A stretch of DNA of 64,000 nt. Origin: Emiliania huxleyi CCMP1516 (taxonomy: Eukaryota > Haptophyta > Isochrysidales > Noelaerhabdaceae). Under the pieces are notes generated by a model that saw only the letters and a list, made by a program, of their open reading frames with translations, was not told the origin of the DNA and did not search any database. This document shows positions 32,480 to 41,333 of this stretch, piece by piece. How positions within the stretch are numbered: the stretch's first letter is position 1; every line of letters begins with the position of its first letter. The position numbers and the translations under genes are program-made. The stretch is from contig NW_005200011.1 of NCBI RefSeq assembly GCF_000372725.1, forward strand, positions 73,852 to 137,851, given 5' to 3'.

Positions 32480-32690
32480 CTCGACACCTCGACACCAAAC
32501 CTCGACACCAACTCGACACCTCGACACCCCATGCCAACTCGACACCCCTCGACACGGACAAGCGTGGTACCAGCCTCGACAGGCCTCGACAGGCCTCGAC
32601 AGGCCTCGACCGTCGACACCTCTACCCCTCGACACAGCAGCTCGACACCCCCCCTCCACACCGGGCCTCGACACCTCGACACCAGGGCTC
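32480..32690 (+). repeat. CTCGACA minisatellite
   Basis: Repeated CTCGACACC and CTCGACAGGC units of 9-10 bp, about 20 copies with interruptions. Confidence 0.85.
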
Positions 32691-33174
32691 AGGTCGCGTG
32701 CGTCCCTTTTTGCGTGGGAATAAAGCCGTACGGAAAGCACTAAGCTGTTTTCTTTTGGGTCCTGTGGGCACCCTACCCCTTGCACCCTAGCCCTTGCCAA
32801 GGCTTACTAAGGCCGCATTAATACGGACACCGGAGAGAGACATGCAAAAAATGCGCGATCGACAATAGGAGCAAACAGCTGAGAGAGAGACGCCCCTTCC
32901 CCCGACCTCACAGACTGAGAGAGGGTCGAGCGCGAGGCGGGACTGGGCAGAGGGGCGCGCGACTTGGCAGCGGAGGACCGCGCGCCGAGAGCGGCTGCGG
33001 CGGCACTCCACGGGCGGCGGTGCACCCACGACACAGCCCCGATCGAACGAACGTAAGTGTAAGTCCCGATGCACGGGCGGCGACCACAGGCCGCGGCAGC
33101 CAGCGGCGGGTGCGGCGACCAGGGCCGGGGCGGCGGGCAGCTGCGTGCCCGCACCCTACAAGCCGCGGCGGGGC

Positions 33175-35506
33175 TCACTTGCCCTTGGCCGCGACCTTGA
33201 GCCAGTTGCACGGCCGCATCTTCTTGTTGACCGGCACCGACTTGGTCTCGTCAGAGACGCGGAACATCACCTGCCCGGCAGCAGGCCACGTCACACCAGG
33301 TCTGTGGCGCTATCATGTCAGGCGGTGGCGTCGGGCGGCGAGGGCGCGCCGGTGCGGCATGCGGCGCGGAGAGGCGGGTGCTAGATTGGTGGGCGGGCGA
33401 TGGGGGAGAGGGGGGGGAGGGGCGACTGCCGCGCGCCTTTGCCCCCTTGCCCGCCAGCTCGAGCACGCGCGCCTCCCACCAGCAATCGTCCGCCGAGATC
33501 TCGACGATCTCGCCCGGCACGGGCGCCCACCCCTTGTCGCAGTCGTCGGGCGAGAGGCGGAGCCGCGCCTTGTCAACCTAGCGGCAGCAAGGCACGCTGC
33601 GGAGCTGCGGGGGCGGGCAGTGCAGTGTGTCGCCAGCCCTTGCTCTCGCGAGAGGAAGGGGGCGTGGCGAGCTACAGCGTGCGCGAGTGCAGCGCGAGTT
33701 GTGAGGGGCGGTGACACAGAGGCGCACGCAGCGGGTGCGTGCCAATCTCGGGCCAATGAGGTGCTGGTCTGAGGTGCTGGTCCACCTTCTCGCTCAGCTT
33801 CTTGCCCTGTCGCGCGGGAGGCCGGGGCGAGGTCGAAGGCGCGCGGGGGAGGGGGGGGCGGGCTTGTGCGCCAGGGGCGGGGTCGGTAGGCTGTCGACGA
33901 AGGCGGTGTACTCGGCTAGACCTCGGCTAGACCTCGGCTAGATCTCGCCTTGCTGTCGACGAAGGCCGTGTACTCTACCTCGAAGTCCTTCTTGCCCGCC
34001 TACCTCGCGGCAGGAGGAGGAGTGACGAGGCGCTGCGCACCGCCGTGCCGGCCCCCCTCCCGTCCCCCCGCCTTCTTGACCACCGTCGCGCCCGACCACG
34101 AGTTTTGGAAGCCCTCGTCCTCGTTCTTCACCTCGACCGAGTCGCCCGCGCTGATCTGAGGGCCGGGCGGCGGAGATGGCGGGGAAGAAGGGGTGAACGG
34201 CGGGAGGGGTGCGCGTGCGCGTGGGCGTGGCGCGGGCGGGAAGGTGGCAGCGAGGAGGGTGGCGGAGGGTGAGGGCGGGGGGCGGCCGCCTTTTGCTTGG
34301 AGTAGACCTCCGCCTGCAGCCCGGCCTCGAAGTCGTCGACGAGGTCGTCGTCCATGATGTTTGCCTGCGGAGAGAGAGGGGCGGGGGGAGGGGGGGGCTC
34401 GCCCTGCCCTGCCGTGCGCCGGCCACCTCGGGCTCCCACGTCGCCTCGGGCTCCCACGTCACGTCGTCGCCCTCGGCTGTCTCTCGGCTGTCTCTCTCGG
34501 CGGTCTCTCGGCTGTCTCTCGCCTCGGGCTCCCACGTCACGTCGCCGCCCTCCCACTTGATCTGGTAGAGCACCTGCGGGGCGTGTGCCGCGCCAACTCA
34601 CGGGCTCGCTCCGCATCGCACAGCGGCGCTGGCGCGCCGCCGCCCTCCCTGCTCTCCCTCACGGCCGGGCCGCTCGCCTTGCCAGCCTTGTTGAACTTGA
34701 TGCCGATGATGGCGTCGACGGCGATCACCGCGTCCTTGGCCTTCGCCTTGGCCGCCGGCTTGGCCGCCCTCCTCGGCGCCGCCTTCTTGATCCCCTTGCC
34801 CTTGGGCGCCGCCTTTGCCTGCTTCGGCTTCTTCGGCGCCGCCTTCTTCGGCGCTGCCTTGGCCTGCGGGCAGAGCGCAGCGGCTCGCGAGGGCGGGAGA
34901 GCGGCGGGCGCGGCTCGGCGTCGGGCGGCGCCTTGGCCTTGGGCGCCGCCTTCGTCGGCGCCGCCTTCTTGGGCTCCGCCGAGCGCGTCGCACGCTCCTT
35001 GACCACCTACGAGCGGTGGAGGCGCCTCGCCACCGCTACCGCCTGCCGCCACCGCTGTCCGTCTGCTGGCGCGCCGAGGAGGCGTCGGCGACCGGCTTGG
35101 ACGGCTTGGGACTCTTGGCCGACGCGGCCGCCTTGGCCTTGGCCGCGGGCTTGGCCGCAGGCGCAGGCTTGGCAGGCGCGGCCTTCTTTGCTGGCGGCTC
35201 CTCGGCAGCCGGCGGCGCCTTCCGCTTCTCAGCGCTGCGAGAGGCGCGGTCGCGCCTGTCCGGGACCGGCGTAGGCGCAGACTTCTTCTTCGGCGGCGGC
35301 GGCGTCGCCTTGGCAGCTGGCTTCTTCGCCTGCGAGCGGGCGTGTGCGCGCAATCGAGCGTTTCTCTCGCGACGCGGCTACCCGCTGATTTGAGCGTGCG
35401 GCGGCGAGCGCCGGGCGGCGAGCAGGTGGAGCAGGTGGGGAGAGGACGGGGAGGCGAACGCTGCTCGGCGCCGCCAGCGGCCGCGATGGCGGACCTTGGG
35501 AGCCAT
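33175..35506 (-). CDS. Chromodomain-Agenet protein with H1-like basic tail
   Basis: Predicted chromatin reader. Exon 1 is only 12 nt (MAPK, 35506-35495). Exon 2 from 35329 continues AKKPAAKATPPPPKKK, a Lys/Ala/Pro tail like linker histone, extended by further exons (PKKAAPKKPKQAKAAPKGKG). A chromodomain is split over introns: AVDAIIGIKFNKAGK, VLYQIKWEGGDVTWEPE, ANIMDDDLVDDFEAGLQ. Two Agenet/Tudor-like modules follow: GDSVEVKNEDEGFQNSWSGA with KKDFEVEYTAFVDS, and VDKARLRLSPDDCD with GEIVEISADDCWWEARVLEL. The last exon ends RPCNWLKVAAKGK at 33175. Several introns fit GC-AG. One intron-like insert near 33890-33976 is flanked by a duplicated exon edge. Methyl-lysine or methyl-arginine binding is inferred from the folds. 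Confidence 0.8.
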
Positions 35507-35887
35507 TTTCGCGACGGCAGGTGAGAGCAGAGCGCGAGCACAAGAAGGCAGGCCTCCAATCCCCGAGAGGGCTGGGGCTGTGGGCTCTGCGCTCTGCGCT
35601 CCCGCCATCGTCTCTGTCTGGCGTCCACCCTACCGCGTTGGTGACCCAGTCCGAGCGAGATTGTGTTTCGCCTATCTGTCTGTCTACATGTATCTATTCG
35701 TCGTCTGGTAACCCGTCCACCACAAACTAAGGACCAAGCCCTCGGCCCTCCGTCCGCCCTCGAGCCCTCCGCCACTTACATGTACATGTAGCCCAACGAC
35801 CTCCACACCGCGCCCGCCACTTCCGTCCGTGCTCCGTCCCCGCCCGCCCGCTTGGGAAGATAGTTCCACCTCCGCCCGCCCGCCCTC
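35507..35887. other. Intergenic
   Basis: 5' flank of the chromodomain gene; nothing else seen. Confidence 0.4.
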
Positions 35888-36386
35888 GTTGGGTGGGATG
35901 GGATGTGCAAGGTTTTCCGGCAAACAAAAAGAAAAACAGAGTGTCCCCAGCACTTTGCGTTTCCGGAAATTTCCAGGGAAACAGAGGGTGTTGGAGAGAG
36001 AGATTTTTAGCAATACTGTAGTGAGCTGTGAGCTGTACACGGAGCGAGGGTCTGTACCGAGGCGTACAGGAGCGATCAAACCAAGATCACCATCGTCCTG
36101 AAAGGGACAAAGCTATCGTCCTGAAGGACCACGACGAGACGCCGTCCAGGACACATCCCTCTGGAACAAGGCATCTCGACTATCGGACAGTACTCAACAG
36201 CAGGGACATCTCTCTATATACACGAGTGGGGTATTCACACTCCCAACACTCCCCCATTGTCTGCGCGGTCTTCAGATGCGGCAGACAACACAGCGGAGTG
36301 TGAAGCAAGTAATTGTCACGCTGATCAGAGGCGCGAGCTAGTGAACGTGGCATGTGACCTTCCGTCTCCCGGGCCAAGGTAGTAGA

Positions 36387-37523
36387 CTATCTGAGCGGTC
36401 GACTGGATGTCTTCAACATGGGTAGTAGAGCTTGGTCAGCCGCGCGCGGCGATCCGAGCTGAGCGCCGCGGGGCGACGGGTTGAGCGGGCGCAGCTCGCG
36501 CGGCGGGCGGGGCGACGGGCGCGCCCCTTGGCGCCGCTGGTGCGTCGGGAGGCTCGACGCGGACGATCGCCTCGGGGACTTGAGGGCGTTCTTGTTCGAC
36601 GGCGCCGCGGATCTTGAAGGGTTGCCAGGCGCCGCCGAGGGTGGTGAAGGAGAACTCGTCGAAGATGACGTCGGCGGTAGAGATGATCCGCCGGACGGCG
36701 GGGATGTAGACGAGGTACTTGGAGCGCCGCGGGTCGTGGCCGAGGTTGATGCCCTTGAGACGAGTGGGGGTGAGGTCGTGCGCGCGACGAAGTTTGTGGC
36801 GAACTTGAACTTGTGGATGCTGAACGGCAGAAGCTTGAAGGGGCCGCAGAGATCGGACGCGACTCGCTCGCCGAAGTGGGTGTAGACTCGGCGATTGGTC
36901 GGCTGACTCGGGTGGCCTTTGCGGCGTCGATTGAGGCGACATGCAGCGCACTCACAGCGGTCGCTGCCGGGGCGGAAAACGTAACCTCTGTAGCGCAGTG
37001 GCCCGATGATCTTGTTCCTGCCAAAGTGGCCGAGGCGGGCGTGCCACAGGCCGTAGTCGGCATGGTCGGACGGGCGCACAGGGAGCTTGTGGCGCTCCTC
37101 CGGACCGATGAGGGTGGTGTCGAAGGCGTCGAAGACGGAGCCGCAAACGGGGTCGCTGGAGGCGTCATCGGTGTCCGCGGCGAAGGCGTCGGAGATGACG
37201 GGCTCGGGCGAAGTCGTCGTGTAGACGAGGAGGGCTCGTCGGATGCCGCGCCACAGGCGGCGGGCGGCGGGAGCGAAAGCGAAGAGGCGAAAGGCAGAGG
37301 AGGGCGAAATACCGCAAAGACGCAGTGTCGCCACATTGCACAAATGTCCAAGCCTCCCCCACGATGTGGTAGTCGCAGCGATCCTGGACAGAAGAGTGCC
37401 ACCGTTGTCACATTTCAGCGGCGCAAGGCTCTGGTCGTAGACAGTTGCCATCGTCCAGAGCGGCGGCGGCGACGGAGTTGATGGTGGTGAGAGAAGGCGT
37501 CCAACATTCGTGCGAGCAGGCAA
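36387..37523 (-). pseudogene. Copia gag-pre-integrase/integrase remnant
   Basis: The minus-strand frame has the pre-integrase/zinc segment (LWHARLGHFGRNKI, then CECAACRLNRRRKGH) and the first integrase Asp region (ASDLCGPFKLLPFSIHKFKF). A second frame continues with the typical post-integrase block (DPRRSKYLVYIPAVRRI and STADVIFDEFSF). The central integrase core is missing between the two, and RT and RNase H are absent. No functional polyprotein can be made. Confidence 0.85.
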
Positions 37524-37908
37524 CTGGACGGCTCGAGAGCTGGCGGCGGCGGCGGTGGCGGCTCGCAGGAGATGATAGCGAGCCGGTAAAGTGAAGAAGG
37601 AGAGATGAAGTTATCGATGAAGATCCGTGCCCACGAAGCCGAGCTGCTCGTGGTGGGAACCGAAGAGGAACAGACCGCAGAGATCACCCGGATCATGCTG
37701 CAGGGCTGCACGGCCGAGGTGCCGAGCAGGCTTCTGGCCGAGGTGCCAAGAAGACTTTGTGCAGGGGCTCTGGCCCTGCCCGCCACCACGACGCCCCGCA
37801 GGTGTCCATGGTGCTGGCTACCGTATTGAGCGCTAGCCGGGAAGCTGTGCGGTCGCACCGCACCAGCACTCACGACGGCCGAGTTGCCGTCGATCTCCTC
37901 GCTCCGCG

Positions 37909-37926
37909 ATCTCACCGGAGGTACCA
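37909..37926 (-). other. Primer binding site-like sequence
   Basis: TGGTACCTCCGGTGAGAT directly follows the 5' LTR on the coding strand. The TGGTA start is typical of Copia elements primed by initiator tRNA-Met or its half molecule; the remainder does not match well from memory. Confidence 0.5.
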
Positions 37927-38389
37927 TGTAGTGAGCTCAGAGCTGTACACGGAGCGAGGGTCTGTACCGAGGCGTACAGGAGCGATCAAACCAAGATCAC
38001 CATCGTCCTGAAAGGGACAAAGCTATCGTCCTGAAGGACCACGACGAGACGCCGTCCAGGACACATCCCTCTGGAACAAGGCATCTCGACTATCGGACAG
38101 TACTCAACAGCAGGGACATCTCTCTATATACACGAGTGGGGTATTCACACTCCCAACAAATACCAAACAAATCTAACACTCACGCGTCATTTGGGGCCTG
38201 GAGCCCTGTTCACGCTTGTTGTGTTTGGTGCTCCATTCTGGCAAACTCGCGAGTTTCCCTGAGTCTGAGAGCTGGTCTGCGACTGCGTCTGGGGCAAAAT
38301 CTGAGGCAAAATTGAGGAAATCGACAAAATACACAAAAAACAAACAAAATACCCAGGCGGTCGCAGGGTAATTTCCAGGTATACACGGG

Positions 38390-38487
38390 CAAAGCTCGCT
38401 TCCGAGCTCTCACGCCGCGCGTAGGGCCCTTAGGGGCCTAGAGAACACAACCCCCTCTCCCTTTTCTCCCAGTAAGCTAAAAGTACG
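38390..38487 (+). mobile_element. 5'-truncated 3' tail of the non-LTR retrotransposon, 98 bp
   Basis: Matches the last codons and 3' tail of the element at 52884-59140 (CAAAGCTCGCTTCCGAGCTC ... AGTAAGCTAAAAGTACG). It is flanked by TACACGGG at 38382-38389 and 38488-38495, with a third TACACGGG at 38504-38511. The related repeat copy at 9.6 kb has GTATACACGGG running straight on without the insert, i.e. the empty site. Confidence 0.92.
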
Positions 38488-38721
38488 TACACGGGAGAGA
38501 GAGTACACGGGTTGTGCGCAAAATTCCCGGCATTTTGCCGATTTGGCCTAAAATTTGGCTGATTTTGGGCCCAAACCAGCCTCAGACTCGGCTCAGCGCC
38601 CAAAATTTGACGATTTCCACGGAGTTTTCCCGGGAAAATAGTAATAGAGAAGAAAAGAGAGGTGGAGAGAAAAGGAAAGGATAACAGACGGGGTGCGAGA
38701 GGCAAACCTGTCATCCCAACG

Positions 38722-38766
38722 CCCTCCGCCCTCCGCCCTCCGCCCTCCGCCCTCCGCCCTCCGCCC
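38722..38766 (+). repeat. CCCTCCG microsatellite
   Basis: Six CCCTCCG-type 7-bp units between the TIR element end and the eIF2B delta gene. Confidence 0.9.
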
Positions 38767-38842
38767 TTGCGGTGGCTGGCATTCTTCATCTTCCGCACCA
38801 AGTGGGAGGGAGGAGAGCCCGTTCTTTTGCGTGCGACACGCG

Positions 38843-41333
38843 ATGTCCGAACCGGCTCCCGCGGCCTTGCGGCCCACCACCAAGGCGGAGCGGCGAGCGC
38901 TGCAAGAGAAGCAGCGGGCGGCAAAGGAGGCCGCCAAGGCCGCCGCCGGTGGTGGTAGCGGCGGCGGCGGCGGTAGCAGTGCGGGCAAGGGCGGCGGAGG
39001 CGGAGGCGGCGCCGCAGCCAAGGCAGGCGGTGGCGGCGGTGGTGCGGTGGGAGGCGGCGCCGGCGCGGGAGGTGGCGGTTCGCATGGCGGCGGCGGCGGC
39101 GGCGGCGGCGGCGCCGTCACGGGCGGCGGCAGCGGCGGCGGCGGCGGTGCTGGCCGGAGCGCGGGCGGCGGGACAGGCGGAAAGCCTTCAAAGGCGGGCG
39201 GCGTGGACGAGGCGAAGGCGGCGCTTGCAACGAAGCAGGTGCCTCTGTTCTCGCACCTGGTCCAGTACGAGCGCGAGGCAGCGCTCTCTCCCGCCGCGAT
39301 TGGGCGCGACATCCACCCCGCCGTCCAGTGCGCCGGGCTGCAGGCACCCACGCCCCTCTCCCAATCCACCACCACCGCTGCCACCGCCACAAGCCCCACC
39401 AACACCACCGCCGAACCACCCCCCCCCCTGCTTCCGCCTGCCTCGTCTCCTCTTCTCCCGCCCTCACCCTCCCCTCCCCTCCCTCGACCCCTCCCCTCCC
39501 CTCTCCCCTCCCCCCGCGCCTCTTCTCCCCTCCCCTCCGCATCCCCTCCTCCCCCCGCGCTGCAGATGGCCGAGGGCCTCCTCTCCGGCACCAACGCGCG
39601 CGTGGTGGCCATGCTCCGTGCACTGCAGGCCGTCGCGCGCGACTTCCGCTGCCCGGCCGGCAAGGTGCAAGCAGCGCACCGTATGCGCGAGAGTGGGCCG
39701 AGAGAGTCGTGTCGGGGGAGCTCCCGCTGCCGTCTTTGGCAAGGGCGGGGAGAGGGCGTGGCGCGGCGTCGCTCATTCACGGCGTCTCCTCGTGGCGCCT
39801 GCTCACAGCTCCGCGCCGCCGAGCAGGCACTCTCCCGCGAGCTCGAGGGGAGGATCAAGCTGCAGATCGCGCACCTGCACGACTGCCGCCCGAAGTCGCT
39901 CGCGATGGGCGACGCGATCAAGTGGCTCAAGCTCCGTGTCAGCCAGCTGCCCGCGCACCTGCCTCCCGACGCGGCCAAGCGCATCCTCTGCTCGCAGATC
40001 GACACGTGCCGGGCCACTGCTCGAGGGAGGGGCGCAGACTGCGTGGCGAGGCTTGAGCGACGAGGTGATGTGGACACAGGTACATCGACGAGCGGATCGA
40101 GCTCGCCGACCGCGCCATCTCCGAGTCCGCCTCGGCCAAGATCGCGCCTTCGGACGTCGTCCTCGTCTACGGCCGCTCCCACGTCGTCGAGGCGACGCTG
40201 CTGCACGCGGCGGCGCGCGGGACCAACTTCTCCGTCGTCGTCATCGACGGCGGCCCTCGCTTCGAGGGGCGCGCGATGCTGGTGCGGCTGGTGGCGGCAG
40301 GCATCCGCTGCTCCTACTCGCTGCTGCACGCCCTCTCGTACACGATGCCATCCGTCTCCAAGGCCTCCCCCGCCCCCCCGTCCCCCCTCCCACACCGCCC
40401 AGGCCTGCACAGCGCTGCAGCGTCCTGCCCCCCGNNNNNNNNNNNNNNNNNNNNNNNNNNNNNNNNNNNNNNNNNNNNNNNNNNNNNNNNNNNNNNNNNN
40501 NNNNNNNNNNNNNNNNNNNNNNNNNNNNNNNNNNGCAGGCATCCCCTGTCCCTATTTGGTGGGGGACGCCCTTTGGTACAGGAGGCCATCCGTTTTTAAG
40601 GGTTTCCCCGCCCCCCGGGCCCCCTTTCCACACCGCCCAGGCCTGAAAAGGGGTGAAGGGTCCTGGCCCCCGCGGTCTTGGGCCACACCGGGGGGGGGCC
40701 GCCCCGGGGGTTTACCGCCCCCCCTGGGCCCCCCCAAAGGGGGGTCACAGGGAAGGGCTTGGGCCCCCCCCCCCCCCCCCCCATGCACGGCACGCGCGCC
40801 GGCACGCGATGCGTTGCCTCGGCCAGCTCATGATGAATGGTGAGCGGCTGATGCATGCCGGCAGGTTCTGCTCGGGGCCTCGTCGATGCTGGTCAACGGC
40901 AAGCCTCTCTCCTCGCCCTCGCCGGCACCGCCCTCGAGCCCGGCACACACCTCCCACGCGCCTCCCCTCAGGCACCCTCGTCTCTCGCGCCGGCACCGCG
41001 CTCGTCGCCATGGCGGCGCACGAGCACGGGGTCGCCGTGCTCGTCTGCTGCGAGACGTACAAGTTTACGGAGCGGGTCCTGCTCGACGCGATCTGCTACA
41101 ACGAGCTCGGCGACCCCGACGCGCTGCTCCAGGCGGCGGACGCCGACCAGGGCGGCGCCTCGCTCTCCGACTGGCGCGAGCGGCCGCGGCTCAAGCTGCT
41201 CAACCTGATGTACGACGTGACGCCGATGAAGTACCTCACCATGGTCGTCACCGAGGCGGGCGTCATCCCGCCGACGTCGGTGCCGGTCATCATCCGCGAG
41301 GACAGGGACCGCGCGCAGCTCGCCGGCCCGTGA
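38843..41333 (+). CDS. Translation initiation factor eIF2B subunit delta
   Basis: Regulatory subunit of the eIF2 guanine-nucleotide exchange factor, cytosolic. ATG at 38843 (MSEPAPAALRPTTKAERRAL). A Gly-rich low-complexity segment follows, then the conserved part: QVPLFSHLVQYEREAALSP, DIHPAVQCAGLQ | MAEGLLSGTNARVVAMLRAL, LRAAEQALSRELEGRI, the core IAPSDVVLVYGRSHVVEATL and VVVIDGGPRFEGRAMLVRL, and the C-terminus YDVTPMKYLTMVVTEAGVIP. Exon joins after GLQ and at VNG|TLV fit GC-AG introns; others are GT-AG. The gap 40435-40534 and low-quality sequence just after it hide part of the Rossmann-like domain, so the middle of the protein cannot be read. Start and stop are otherwise well supported. Confidence 0.9.
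40435..40534. other. Assembly gap (N)
   Basis: 100 N inside the eIF2B delta gene. Sequence at 40535-40640 is an error-rich copy of 40298-40400, so the gap edge is unreliable. Confidence 1.

Larger units (their letters stand above)
31292..33174. other. Gene-poor stretch with several short repeat types
   Basis: It contains a GCGATA-rich cluster (31470-31560), a TTTTAAGA-rich patch (31690-31790), and a CTCGACACC / CTCGACAGGC minisatellite (32480-32690). Apart from the weak ORF pair at 31889-32307, no gene is supportable. Confidence 0.45.
36017..38158 (-). mobile_element. Copia-type LTR retrotransposon, internally deleted
   Basis: Complete element with 232-bp LTRs at 36017-36248 and 37927-38158, differing at two visible positions. 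It is flanked by the 5-bp target duplication AATAC (36012-36016, 38159-38163). On the coding (minus) strand the LTR begins TGTTGGGAG and ends CTACA and contains TATATA. A primer-binding-site-like TGGTACCTCC follows the 5' LTR, and a purine tract (AATGGGGGAG) precedes the 3' LTR. Only about 1.7 kb lies between the LTRs and no reverse transcriptase or RNase H is seen, so it must have moved with help from a related element. The near-identical LTRs imply a recent insertion. Confidence 0.92.
35888..38720. mobile_element. TIR element, second copy, interrupted by nested insertions
   Basis: Left end (GTTGGGTGGGATGGGATG... into GGTTTTCCGG) and right end (AAACCTGTCATCCCAAC) are degenerate inverted repeats. 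The interior matches 9404-9871 in two blocks, about 35907-35988 and 38222-38706. Between and within the blocks lie a ~120-bp unknown insert, the Copia LTR element (36017-38158) and a 98-bp tail of the non-LTR retrotransposon (38390-38487). The right end lies about 120 bp upstream of the eIF2B delta start codon. Confidence 0.7.
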
